Source: Kribbella turkmenica (lineage in GTDB: Bacteria; Actinomycetota; Actinomycetes; Propionibacteriales; Kribbellaceae). From it: 45,228 nt of DNA. The number at the start of each line of letters is the position of its first letter. The stretch's first letter is position 1. The DNA is taken from assembly GCF_004348725.1 (NCBI RefSeq), contig NZ_SMKR01000040.1:1-45228 (forward strand), in the 5' to 3' direction. The position numbers and the translations under genes were made by a program. Positions 1 through 8,268 of the stretch are shown here, piece after piece. The notes under the pieces were generated by a model. The model saw only the letters and a program-made list of their open reading frames with translations, made no database searches and was not told where the DNA came from.

Positions 1-14
1 ACGTCGATCAGCAT
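1..14 (-). CDS. 5' end of a gene leaving the window (translation starts MLID)
   Basis: On the minus strand an ATG at 14-12 opens a frame that runs off the left edge. It overlaps the last codons and TGA stop of the amidohydrolase-like gene, which is typical of translational coupling. A GGAG element lies about 7 bases before the ATG. Only four full codons (M-L-I-D) are visible. By position it is the next gene of the propeller/aminotransferase operon, and a second metal-dependent hydrolase of the same pathway is possible, but nothing about its function can be read here. Confidence 0.45.
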
Positions 15-736
15 GCGGGCTCCAGGAGTCGGGTGAGGTTGTGGCTGCCGGCCTGGGCGATCTCCGCCGCGGTGAGCCTGGAGGTCAGCAGCCGGCGGAC
101 GACGGCCTGGGTTTCGTGGAACGGCGTCCGGCAGCCGAGGACCAGCCGGTCGGCGCCGACCTCCGCCGCCACGATCTCCAGCGAGTCCGGCCCGGTCAGC
201 ATCCGGGTCGACGTGTGGAACCCGGCTTCACCGCGGGCCAGCACGACGAAGTCGCCGAGGTAGTAGAAGTGTGTGTCCAGGAACACGACCGTCGCCCCGA
301 GCCCCCGCAGCGCCGGCCCGACCTTCCGCACGTCGCCCTCGGTGAGGATCGTCAGCCCGGCGTCCACCAGCAGCCGGACGACGTGCTCGAACGCCGGGAA
401 CGTCGGCTCGACTCCCTGTGCCGCCGGCGCCAGGCGGATCGCCCGCGGCCGCTGCGGCCCGGACATCCAGCGGTCGAGTTCCCGCTCGGCCCCGAGCGGG
501 TCGCGCAGGTCCAGCACCGGGCACGCCGTCCACCCGTTGCCCTCGGCAACCTGTGCCGCCTCGTCGTTCCCACTGGGCACGTCGAAGTACGTCGCCCGCA
601 GCGACGACACCACCCCGCCAGAGATCCCGGTCGCCTTCAACACGTCCCGTACGTCGTCGGGCCGGCTCCACCGCCCCGTCGTGACGTCATGCCCGACCAG
701 CACGTCGCAATCCAGCAGCACGGGTACGTCGCTCAT
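8..736 (-). CDS. Amidohydrolase-like TIM-barrel protein (242 aa)
   Basis: The start ATG overlaps the stop of the upstream DegT aminotransferase gene (ATGA) and has an AAGGAGG ribosome site, so the two are coupled. The protein has the layout of small amidohydrolase_2-type barrels: an N-terminal DCDVLVGHD strand, a central FLDTHFYYLGDF strand, then LGCRTPFHET and SHNLTRLL near the C-terminus, at the places where this family has its G(S/T)D-P-F and N-x-x-R-L segments. Several metal ligands of the canonical family cannot be assigned, so it may be a divergent hydrolase/decarboxylase or have lost metal binding. Family assignment is by pattern only. Operon position suggests it acts on the same small molecule as the aminotransferase and the nearby Gfo/Idh/MocA-type enzyme. 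Confidence 0.7.
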   Translation of the reverse strand: MSDVPVLLDCDVLVGHDVTTGRWSRPDDVRDVLKATGISGGVVSSLRATYFDVPSGNDEAAQVAEGNGWTACPVLDLRDPLGAERELDRWMSGPQRPRAIRLAPAAQGVEPTFPAFEHVVRLLVDAGLTILTEGDVRKVGPALRGLGATVVFLDTHFYYLGDFVVLARGEAGFHTSTRMLTGPDSLEIVAAEVGADRLVLGCRTPFHETQAVVRRLLTSRLTAAEIAQAGSHNLTRLLEPAC

Positions 737-1962
737 CCGGCCTCCTTGGACAGCACGCTGTGGACCTTGCGGATCGCGGTGACGATGTCGTCCACGTCCT
801 CGGTCGTGTAGTTCTCGTTCCAGGGCAGGACGAGCAGGCGGTGGTCGATCAGGTCTTCGGCGGTCGGACACAGGCCCACCGGGTACTCGACGTCCTGCAA
901 TGGAAAGTGGGAGTGGCCGTACGTCACCCGGTCGCGCAGGGCGGGGGCGCCGTACAGCGGGCTGGTCAGATAGCCGCCGTTCGCCGGGATCCCCTCGGCG
1001 GTCAGCGCGGCCGCCCACTCGCGCAGGTCACAGGCGACCGCGGGATCGAGGATCAGCGGATACTGCCAGTAGACGTGGTCACCGGAGTCCGGCGGAGCGG
1101 TGACCCCGGCCAGCTCCGCGATCCCGGCCGTGGCCCGGGCCGCCGCCGTACGACGATCGGCGACGACGCCGGCCAGCCGCGTCAGTTGTGCCCGGGTGAC
1201 CGCGCCGGCCAACTCGGTCATGCGGTAGTTGAGGGCGAGGAACAGGTAGTCGCGCTCGTTGGTGGCGCGCGGCCAGCCCTTGTCGGCGAACAGCCGCATC
1301 CGCCGGGCGAGGGCGGCGTCGTCCGTGACCACGAGTCCGCCGTCGCCGGCACTGATGTGCTTCGTCTGCTGCAGGCTGAAGCAGCCGATGTGACCGATCC
1401 TGCCGGCGAGCGTGTCACCGGCTGGTGCGAGATACGCCTGCGCGCAGTCCTCGACCAGCACGAGACCGTGCTGGTCGCACAGCTCCCGCAGCTCGACGAT
1501 CGGGGCCGGCTTGCCGAACAGATGGACGGCCATCACTGCCCTGGTCCGCGGCGTGACCGCGGCGGCGACCGCGGCCGGGTCGAGGTTGCCGGTGACCGGG
1601 TCCACGTCGGCGAACACCGGGACGGCGTTCTGCATCAGGATGGGGAACACGGTGCCCATGTCGCTGATCGGGGTGGTGATGATCTCGTCGCCCGGCGCCG
1701 GATCGACGGCCGCGACCGCGAGGTGCAGCGCCGCCGTACCGGAACTGCAGGCGACCGCGTGCCCGGCGCCCAGCACGTCCGCGAACTCCTGCTCCAGCGC
1801 CGGCACCTCGGTGCCCCAGGTGGCCGACAGCATGCCGCTGCGGAGCACCCGCTCGGCCGCCTTCACCTCCTCGTCGCCGAACCGCCGGCCCGTGGAGTCC
1901 ATCACCGTCGGCAGCGGTGTGGAGCGCACCGGAGTACCGCCGTCGCGTGCGAGTCCGGTCAT
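733..1962 (-). CDS. DegT/DnrJ/EryC1/StrS-family PLP aminotransferase (409 aa)
   Basis: This is a fold-type I PLP enzyme of the sugar/cyclitol aminotransferase family, which transfers an amino group to a keto-sugar or keto-cyclitol (or the reverse). Family marks are CSSGTAAL (about 72-79, cofactor phosphate), VEDCAQA (about 170-176, Asp stacking on the PLP ring) and FSLQQTKHISAGDGG, in which Lys201 is the expected Schiff-base lysine. Length is normal. The ATG at 1962 was chosen because AAGGGGAC lies about 8 bases upstream; longer in-frame extensions lack a ribosome site and read as arginine/proline-rich noise. It lies 23 bases after the second propeller gene and overlaps the amidohydrolase-like gene by 4 bases. 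The family does both antibiotic-sugar biosynthesis and aminocyclitol chemistry. With secreted sensors and a Gfo/Idh/MocA enzyme nearby, a catabolic or modifying role on a polyol is my inference. Confidence 0.9.
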   Translation of the reverse strand: MTGLARDGGTPVRSTPLPTVMDSTGRRFGDEEVKAAERVLRSGMLSATWGTEVPALEQEFADVLGAGHAVACSSGTAALHLAVAAVDPAPGDEIITTPISDMGTVFPILMQNAVPVFADVDPVTGNLDPAAVAAAVTPRTRAVMAVHLFGKPAPIVELRELCDQHGLVLVEDCAQAYLAPAGDTLAGRIGHIGCFSLQQTKHISAGDGGLVVTDDAALARRMRLFADKGWPRATNERDYLFLALNYRMTELAGAVTRAQLTRLAGVVADRRTAAARATAGIAELAGVTAPPDSGDHVYWQYPLILDPAVACDLREWAAALTAEGIPANGGYLTSPLYGAPALRDRVTYGHSHFPLQDVEYPVGLCPTAEDLIDHRLLVLPWNENYTTEDVDDIVTAIRKVHSVLSKEAG

Positions 1963-1985
1963 CGGCACAGTCCCCTTGAGGTTGC

Positions 1986-3941
1986 TCACGGCAACGGTAG
2001 TTGGACGAGGTCGCGGTCGGCGAGACCCCAGACGTGATGTCGTGGCCCGCCGCGGACCGGCGACAGCTGGGGCACCGTGTACCACCCGTCGCCGAGCTTG
2101 TTCACCAGGAGTTTCGCCTCGGTGAGCCCCGGGCCGAGCTGGTACAGGTTCCCGCCGAAGTTCGTTTCACAATAGACGCCTGTCCGGTCCACCAAGATCT
2201 CGCCGTAGCCGGACAGCTTGTTGGTCCCGCGCACGACGGCCCGGGTCGTCAGGTCGTAGGTGAACCAGCCGCCGCTGGTCCGCTTCAGGACGCCGTACAG
2301 GACGCCGTCCTTGACCGCGACGCTCTGGATCGAGCGCTCACCGGGCAGCGGGTCGACGGACCAGAGCAGCTCTCGCCGGCGCAGGTCGAACGCGCCGATC
2401 GCCGCGGCCGAACGCGTCGGCGTGATCCCGCCGCCGCCGACCATGTCGCCGCCGAGGTAGGCGATCCCGTCGACGATCGAGACCGACAGCACGCTCTGGT
2501 CGGGCAGGACGCCGTAGTGGATGTCCAGCTCGCCGGTCCTGGTGTCGAGCAGTGTCAGCGCGCCGGTGAGCCTCCCGGTCCGGGGTGCGGACGCGATCGC
2601 GAGCAGCTTCGACGTGTCGTCGTACGCCGCCTGCCACGGCCGGATCTGGTCGTGGCCGATGATCCCGAAGCTGTGCACCTCCTTCGTCCGTGGGTTGATC
2701 CGGACGACCTCGGTGCTCGGGTAGATCGCGGAGTACAGCTCGTCCTTCACCCAGGTCAGGGTCTTCGGCTCGCCGGGAACGCGAATGCGGCGGGTAGCGC
2801 CCGTCCCGATCGCGTGCTCGGTGACGACCCAGTGGCCACCGACGTACAGGTGCGGGTCGCCGAGCTCGATCGACTGCGGTTTGTCCGGTGCCGGCGTGAA
2901 GCCCGCGTCGACCAGGTCGACGAGTTCGGACCCGCCGGTCGAGAGGTCGAGCCACCACAGCACGCCGGATCCGGTCGAGCCGAGCAGCGTGGTCGCGTCC
3001 AGCAGGTGGAGGCGCCGATGCTCGTCGGCCGGCGCCGGCGTGGCGACCGCGGTCAGCGTCGTGTCCGCGGGACCACACGTCCAGACCGTGCCCGAGCGGC
3101 GGGTCGTCAGATACGCCGTTCCGTCCGCGGTGACTGTGAGCGCGTCCACGCCGGTCTCCCCGGCGGGCAACGGCACCACGCGGACATCGCTGCCGTCGAG
3201 CGCCATGCTGACCAATGCTCCGGACGCGCCGACGTAGATCCGGTCCGCGGTCGCCGCGAACGGGCCGAAGTTCTGCCCGCGCAGCTCAGCCGGGGTGAGA
3301 TCACCGAAGGTGCCGGCTGAGCGGTCGTAGCCGACGAGTTGCGAGGGCGTGTAGATCCCGGCGTAGACGAAGTCCCCGGCCGCACCGACGTAGCGTCCGT
3401 ACTGCGCACCCGGCACCGGCGCACCGAGCCGGGTGAGCGCGTTGGTGGCGGGATCGATCTGCCAGACCGCGCCGTTCGGATAGCTGACCGCGAACACCTG
3501 GCCGTCCGGCGAGGTCGTCAGGTCCCAGACGAACCCACCGGCGCCCGCCAGAGTCCCGACGCGGGTCAGGGTGCCGGTCGCCGGGTCGAAGCAGTAGACC
3601 TCGGCGACCGGATAGAGCCCGACGTAGATCTTCCCGGCGGCCACCGTGATGCCCCAGCCGCCCTCGCCGGCCGGAACGTCGATCGTCCTGCTCACCCGGC
3701 GGGTGGCCAGGTCGATGTCCACCAGCCGGGGCGGCACGATGCCGCGCGTCAGCACGTACGCGTGCCCGTCGTGCACGGCCATCGCCACCACCGCCGCGGT
3801 CAGGCAGGCGGCACCGAACCTCGGCAGCGTCGAGCCGTCGACCGGTTCAGCCTGCACAGCTCGCGCTCCGGGAGCCGGCAGGGCGGTGACCGCCCCGGTG
3901 AGCAGGGCGCCGGTCAGCGCCGTACGGCGGGAGATCCTCAT
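1986..3941 (-). CDS. Secreted beta-propeller protein, Tat-type signal (651 aa)
   Basis: The N-terminus ISRRTALTGALLTGAV ending in AxA-like sites (about 1-28) is a twin-arginine type export signal. The mature part consists of repeated blades with motifs such as (G)KIYVGLYP, VYCFDPATG, VWQIDPATN and GIAYLGGD, matching YVTN/SMP-30/quinoprotein-like propellers. No catalytic residues can be named. It is a tandem paralogue of the next upstream gene; for example PGEPKTLTWVKDELYSAIYP here aligns with PGEAKTLTPVGRDVYLGVYT there. Start ATG is nine bases after that gene's stop. The function is unknown: extracytoplasmic ligand binding, or a lyase/lactonase-like activity on a carbohydrate, are possibilities suggested by the operon. 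Confidence 0.85.
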   Translation of the reverse strand: MRISRRTALTGALLTGAVTALPAPGARAVQAEPVDGSTLPRFGAACLTAAVVAMAVHDGHAYVLTRGIVPPRLVDIDLATRRVSRTIDVPAGEGGWGITVAAGKIYVGLYPVAEVYCFDPATGTLTRVGTLAGAGGFVWDLTTSPDGQVFAVSYPNGAVWQIDPATNALTRLGAPVPGAQYGRYVGAAGDFVYAGIYTPSQLVGYDRSAGTFGDLTPAELRGQNFGPFAATADRIYVGASGALVSMALDGSDVRVVPLPAGETGVDALTVTADGTAYLTTRRSGTVWTCGPADTTLTAVATPAPADEHRRLHLLDATTLLGSTGSGVLWWLDLSTGGSELVDLVDAGFTPAPDKPQSIELGDPHLYVGGHWVVTEHAIGTGATRRIRVPGEPKTLTWVKDELYSAIYPSTEVVRINPRTKEVHSFGIIGHDQIRPWQAAYDDTSKLLAIASAPRTGRLTGALTLLDTRTGELDIHYGVLPDQSVLSVSIVDGIAYLGGDMVGGGGITPTRSAAAIGAFDLRRRELLWSVDPLPGERSIQSVAVKDGVLYGVLKRTSGGWFTYDLTTRAVVRGTNKLSGYGEILVDRTGVYCETNFGGNLYQLGPGLTEAKLLVNKLGDGWYTVPQLSPVRGGPRHHVWGLADRDLVQLPLP

Positions 3942-3950
3942 CGAATGGCC

Positions 3951-5894
3951 TCACTTCGCGCGGGGAAGGTTGCCGATCCGGACCAGGTCGCGGCCCTTGA
4001 TCGTGTAGAGGGCGTCGCCGATGTGGGACGTCGTGATCAGCGGAAAGCCGTAGATCTGGGAAGCCAGGCCGTCGACCACCGTGGTCACCGCCGGCGGCCC
4101 GGAACGCCGGGGCACGATCTGGAAGACGCGCTTGCCGTCCGTGCCGAACAGCCCGGCGCGGGCGATCGTCAGCGTGTTCTGACCGGTGCCGATGACAGCG
4201 GTCGAGAGCACTTCGCCGGTGCGCGGCTCGAGAACGGCGAGCTGCCCGTCGTCGGTGGTCGCGTAGAGCAGACCACGGTGGACGATGACATCGCTGTAGG
4301 ACTGTGCGTCCGGCAGCGGTGCGACCTCCCAGAGCGTCCGGTTCCGGGCCTGGTCGAAGGCGACGATGGTTGCCTCGGGCAAGATCGGGTCGGTGCCGAG
4401 ACTGTTCCGGGTCGCGCCGCCCAGGTAAGCGATGCCGTCGTGGGTGGCGACCGAGCGGACGGACTGCTGCGGTACGACGCCGCGGTGGACCTCGCGCTCG
4501 CCGGTGTCCAGGTGCTGCTCGGTGAGCGTGCCGTCGTACTTGCCGTAGTCGGGCTCGGTGGCGATCAGCCAGGTCCGCGACCGGGCGTCGTACGTCGCGT
4601 CGGTCGGGCGGGTCTGCTCGTTGCCGATCCGGCCGAACTCGTCCAGGCCGGAGCCGTCCGGCTTCATCGACCACAGCCGCGCGAGCGTGTAGACGCCGAG
4701 GTAGACGTCGCGGCCGACCGGGGTCAGGGTCTTGGCCTCGCCGGGCAGGAAGATGCGCGCGCTGGTCCCGGCCGCGAGGTCGTGCACCTGGATGCCGGCC
4801 TTGCCGCTGACCAGCACCGAGGTCGCGGTCGCGGCGATGCCCATCGGCTGCTCCGGTGCCGGCGGCAGGCCGGCCTGGCCGAGATCGGTCCCGCGGAACG
4901 TTCCGGTGCCGGCGTCGAACTCGACGACCTGGCTGGTCAGTTCGGCCCGGATGACCGGGCCGTCGACGAGGATCCGGTTGAAGTACGCCCCGTCGTACGG
5001 CGATCCGAGCCGTTCGAGCGTGGAGCCGGCGTACCGGTAGAGCGTGCCGGACGGGCGCGTGCCGAGGTAGACGTCGCCGGTCGGTGCGTCGACTGTGATC
5101 GCGGTGACGTACTGGTCGCCGTCCGGCGTCTGCACCTCGACCGGGTTGCTCAGATCGGTGGTGTCGAAGACCAGCATCGTGCCGGTGGGGGAGAGGCCGG
5201 CCGCGAGTCTCGTCCCGGACAGGCTGAGGGTGGCGACGAACGTCCGGTCGGCGTACGCCGCCGGGAGCACGTCCCGCCGCTCACCGCCGGACCGGTCGAT
5301 GGCGATCAGGTGGGCCTTCGTGCCGACGCCGGCGTAGATCGTGGTCGCGTCCGCGGCGATGCTGCGGACGTACTGCTCGCCGGGGACCGCCGCCCCGTAG
5401 GCCCGGGTCGCTCCGGTGGCCGGGTCGTACTCGTGGACGGCGCCGTCCGGGTAGGTGCCGGCGACGATCTTGCCGTCCGGGGTGGCCGCGATCGACCAGA
5501 TGAACGAGCCGAACCGGGCGACCTTGGTGGCCGATCCCGACACCGTGTCGATCCGGTAGAGGTCGCCGGGAGTGTAGAGACCGACGTACAGATCGGTGCC
5601 GACGTGGGTCATCGCCCAGGCGCCGGCACCGGTCGGCAGCGTGAGCAAGCGGTCGACGGTCCGGGTGACCGGGTCGAACGCGCCGACCTGGATCGGCGAG
5701 ACGCCGGACGTCACCGTCCAGATCCGGTCGCCGACCTGCTCGGCGACGCTGGTCGACGTGACTGCCGACGCCGGGCCGAGATTCGCGACCGTCACCGCAC
5801 GCCCGGCGGCCGCGCCCGGGGTGATCGGAGCGCTCACCAGCGCTGCGCAAATGACGAGCACACCGAGCAGTCTCCGTACGAATCGCCTGTCCAC
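3951..5894 (-). CDS. Secreted beta-propeller protein, Sec-type signal (647 aa)
   Basis: This is the first gene of the minus-strand operon. I chose the GTG at 5894 because a perfect AGGAGG sits five bases upstream; it gives a classical signal peptide (basic DRRFVRRLL, hydrophobic GVLVICAALVSA, cleavage near PGAAAG). An ATG at 5933 in frame lacks a ribosome site. The body is a run of propeller blades (DLYVGLYTPGDLYRID, GTYPDGAVHEYDPATG, DVYLGTRPSGTLYRYA, GIAYLGGATRN). It shares order and spacing of blades with the downstream paralogue over most of its length, so the pair arose by tandem duplication; one copy now carries a Sec and the other a Tat-like signal. No enzyme motif is recognised. Confidence 0.87.
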   Translation of the reverse strand: MDRRFVRRLLGVLVICAALVSAPITPGAAAGRAVTVANLGPASAVTSTSVAEQVGDRIWTVTSGVSPIQVGAFDPVTRTVDRLLTLPTGAGAWAMTHVGTDLYVGLYTPGDLYRIDTVSGSATKVARFGSFIWSIAATPDGKIVAGTYPDGAVHEYDPATGATRAYGAAVPGEQYVRSIAADATTIYAGVGTKAHLIAIDRSGGERRDVLPAAYADRTFVATLSLSGTRLAAGLSPTGTMLVFDTTDLSNPVEVQTPDGDQYVTAITVDAPTGDVYLGTRPSGTLYRYAGSTLERLGSPYDGAYFNRILVDGPVIRAELTSQVVEFDAGTGTFRGTDLGQAGLPPAPEQPMGIAATATSVLVSGKAGIQVHDLAAGTSARIFLPGEAKTLTPVGRDVYLGVYTLARLWSMKPDGSGLDEFGRIGNEQTRPTDATYDARSRTWLIATEPDYGKYDGTLTEQHLDTGEREVHRGVVPQQSVRSVATHDGIAYLGGATRNSLGTDPILPEATIVAFDQARNRTLWEVAPLPDAQSYSDVIVHRGLLYATTDDGQLAVLEPRTGEVLSTAVIGTGQNTLTIARAGLFGTDGKRVFQIVPRRSGPPAVTTVVDGLASQIYGFPLITTSHIGDALYTIKGRDLVRIGNLPRAK

Positions 5895-5951
5895 AAAGGC
5901 CTCCTGGGACGCCGTGCGCTGTTTTACGGCCATGGCTGAAATTACCCCGGC

Positions 5952-5981
5952 AGAGTACGCGCGGCCGAATGAAGACGTCAA
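5952..5981 (-). promoter_or_regulatory. Housekeeping-type promoter of the propeller/aminotransferase operon
   Basis: Reading the minus strand, TTGACG (5981-5976) and TACTCT (5957-5952) are separated by 18 bases, a near-consensus sigma-70 promoter. The predicted transcript starts near 5945, giving a leader of about 50 nt before the GTG at 5894. This is inferred from sequence only. Confidence 0.55.
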
Positions 5982-6008
5982 CAGATCACCGCGGAGGGTG
6001 TGGGAGCC

Positions 6009-7220
6009 TCAGAGGTGCACGCGGTAGACGACCAGCGGCCGGCCGCTGCCGGGGCCGATCTGAGTGCCGGTGGCGTCGGCGAGACCGGCACGCTCCAGCC
6101 GGTTCAGCACCCGGCGGGCGGTCCGCGGCTGGATCCCGAGGTGGTCGGCGACGCTGCGCGTGGTCAGGCCTTCCGGGGTCGTGTGCACGAGCTCCTGGAG
6201 CCGCTCCAGCGTCGCCTTCGACAACCCGGCACGCTGCGCGAGCACCTGCAGCTTCGACCGCTGCTGGGCGCGCGGCGCCGCCCCGCCGACCAGGACCAGG
6301 TCGATGTCGTTGCGCAGCGAGACCACCGCGGCGGTCCGTCCGGCGGTCCTGGCCCGGCCGAGCGCGCGCCGGGCCAGCGCCTCGGTCTCGATCCCCGAGC
6401 CGCCGATGCCGAAGCCGATCCGCACCGGCCCGTACTCCTCCTTGAGCCGGGTCAGCATGCCGAGCTCGCTGAACGCGGCGGTGGCCTGCTCGAGCGGTCC
6501 GCGGGTCGCCACGACCAGGAACCGCTTGTCGTCGTACCGGATGACGCTGCCGCCGAGCGAGCCGGCCTCGCGCCGCAGCGCCTGCTCACCGTCGGCGGCG
6601 ATCTCGACCAGACCGAGAGTGATCTGCGCATCGTCACTGCGCAAAGCGTCATGCACGAGCAGCAGACTGTTCACCGCGGCACGGACCGAGTGGATCGACG
6701 GCGCCAGCCGGATGGCCGTCCGTTCGGTCCGGAGCTTCTCGTACGCCGATCGCAGGCAGGTGACCGCGACGGTCGCACCGGCCTGGCGGTGGAACGCGAT
6801 CACGTCGTCGGCGCCCAGACCGCGGCGGTACGGAAGCACGCGGACGCCGTCGGTCGGCAGGCCGACCTCGTCCAGGGTCTCGTGGACCTGTGCCTCGTCC
6901 AGGACGTCGATGCTCATCGAGGTGACGTCCTGGCCTTCGCGCAGCAGGTGCACGAGCGCCCGCATCAACGTGGCCCCGGTGTACTCGACGTGCGCCGCCG
7001 GGCGGTCGAGCAGGTCGTTCGCGGCAGCGATCTGGTACGGCACGACGCCGGTGAACAGCCAGGCGTCCACACTCGCCGGCGCCTCGGTCATCACCCGGGG
7101 AGTGTCGGTCTCCCGCCGGTAGCGCAGCGGCACGACCTCGACCCCGCGGAGGGCGGCGACGATGCGGCTGGTGGAGGTGACCAGGTCCGACGGGCCGACG
7201 ACACCGATCGTCGTCACCAT
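6009..7220 (-). CDS. Transcriptional regulator: PrpR-N-like + degenerate cyclase-fold + winged HTH (403 aa)
   Basis: Three parts can be seen. Residues about 1-175 resemble the PrpR_N/receptor-like sensor (VVGPSDLV, then AWLFTGVVPYQIA). Residues about 190-305 have the order of a GGDEF/GTP-cyclohydrolase-III fold (VIRYDDKRFLVVATRG, then VRIGFGIGGSGIETEALARR and a helix like the A-L-x-x-A-x-x-x-G end of GGDEF domains), but the catalytic GGDEF residues are absent, so ligand binding is more likely than synthesis. Residues about 315-403 are a winged helix (LTTRSVADHLGIQPRTARRVLNRLE). AAGGAGG lies about 10 bases before the ATG. It is divergent from the Gfo/Idh/MocA gene and upstream of the propeller operon, so it is the likely local controller. 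The effector is unknown. Confidence 0.75.
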   Translation of the reverse strand: MVTTIGVVGPSDLVTSTSRIVAALRGVEVVPLRYRRETDTPRVMTEAPASVDAWLFTGVVPYQIAAANDLLDRPAAHVEYTGATLMRALVHLLREGQDVTSMSIDVLDEAQVHETLDEVGLPTDGVRVLPYRRGLGADDVIAFHRQAGATVAVTCLRSAYEKLRTERTAIRLAPSIHSVRAAVNSLLLVHDALRSDDAQITLGLVEIAADGEQALRREAGSLGGSVIRYDDKRFLVVATRGPLEQATAAFSELGMLTRLKEEYGPVRIGFGIGGSGIETEALARRALGRARTAGRTAAVVSLRNDIDLVLVGGAAPRAQQRSKLQVLAQRAGLSKATLERLQELVHTTPEGLTTRSVADHLGIQPRTARRVLNRLERAGLADATGTQIGPGSGRPLVVYRVHL

Positions 7221-7303
7221 GCCGGGATCCCCTCCTTCATCGGGCCAGTCTCACCACAACCCCAGGCCGCTGCAAGAACCCTCGCCGTAGAACACTGGCA
7301 CCC

Positions 7304-8164
7304 ATGCCCCCACGGATCGGCCTGGTCGAGCTCGACACCTCGCACCCGGCGGCCTTCGTGCCGTTGCTGCGTGAGCTGGGACTGGAGGTGAGCGCTGTCC
7401 TGGACTCGGGTGCCGTCCGGCCGCCGGGGTACGCCGCCGAGTTCGCCGAGCGGCACGGGATCGCGGTGGTGGCGAACGAACTGGACGAGCTGCCGGTCGA
7501 TGCCGCGTTGCTGCTCGGCTGCGACTGGGACCAGCGGTACGAGCAGGCGTGCACGCTGCTGGACGCGGGCCTGGCGGTCGTACTCGACAAACCGATCGCC
7601 GGGCGGGCTGGGGACCTCCGCGACCTGGCCGCCCGCGCCGAGGCCGGACAATCCGTCGGCGGCGGGTCGTCGTTCCGCTGCCTGCCGGACGCACTTGCCT
7701 GGCGGGCACGCGGTGAGGTGGCCGCCCTGGTCCTGGTTGGTTGCGCAGGGCATCCGTTCTACTACGGCGTCCACGCGGTGTCCTTCGCGGAGGCACTGCT
7801 CGGGCCGGGCTTCATCGCGGCCCGGGCGCTCGACGAGTCGAGCCGACGGGGCCTGCTGCGGCACGCGAGCGGTGCCGAGGTGCTGGTCGACGTCCAGGAG
7901 GGCTATCCGTACTTCGCCACCGTGGCGACCTCCACTTCGGTGGAGCACCTGCGGCCCGATCCGGGTCAGCTCTATCGGCCGTTCCTGACCGCCCACCTGG
8001 TCGGCGTAGCGCCGAAGCTCAGCGTCGAGCCCGAGCTGATGCTGCTGGCGCTGGCGCGGTCCGCGGCCACCGGTGGTGACTGGGTCGATCCGGCTTCTTT
8101 GCCGGACTCGTTCTCACCGTGGGATGCCGCTGCCTACACGGCCGCTTACACGCCACCGGCATAA
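7304..8164 (+). CDS. Gfo/Idh/MocA-type NAD(P)-dependent oxidoreductase, short form (286 aa)
   Basis: The protein has the N-terminal Rossmann half and the C-terminal alpha/beta half of the family. The cofactor-loop region is GLVELDTSHPAAF and lacks the usual GxGxxG; the E-K-P motif appears as LDKP (Asp95-Lys96-Pro97); His157 in YYGVHAVSF is at the usual catalytic histidine site. At 286 residues it is shorter than the typical 330-390. A TAGAAC -10-like hexamer lies 10 bases before the ATG with no Shine-Dalgarno sequence, so the mRNA may be leaderless. It is divergent from the PrpR-N/HTH regulator. A role in oxidising or reducing a sugar or inositol intermediate with the nearby DegT aminotransferase is inference. 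Confidence 0.8.
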   Translation: MPPRIGLVELDTSHPAAFVPLLRELGLEVSAVLDSGAVRPPGYAAEFAERHGIAVVANELDELPVDAALLLGCDWDQRYEQACTLLDAGLAVVLDKPIAGRAGDLRDLAARAEAGQSVGGGSSFRCLPDALAWRARGEVAALVLVGCAGHPFYYGVHAVSFAEALLGPGFIAARALDESSRRGLLRHASGAEVLVDVQEGYPYFATVATSTSVEHLRPDPGQLYRPFLTAHLVGVAPKLSVEPELMLLALARSAATGGDWVDPASLPDSFSPWDAAAYTAAYTPPA

Positions 8165-8268
8165 CCGCGGTCCCCCTGGGTACCGGAGCGATGCCGCCGG
8201 CCGATGGCCCGCTCGCACACGGTGTCACCGGCCGGCTGCACCGTGCGACATCATGCGAAGGAGGACCG

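Noticed and set aside
3339..5939. 866-codon plus-strand frame across the propeller genes
   Set aside because: Arg/Asp/Gly/Val low-complexity translation, antisense to two proteins with signal peptides and blade repeats.
8190..8240. GCCGGCC/GGCCGG inverted repeat after the Gfo/Idh/MocA gene
   Set aside because: Short GC self-complementary words are expected at this base composition and the arms do not extend.
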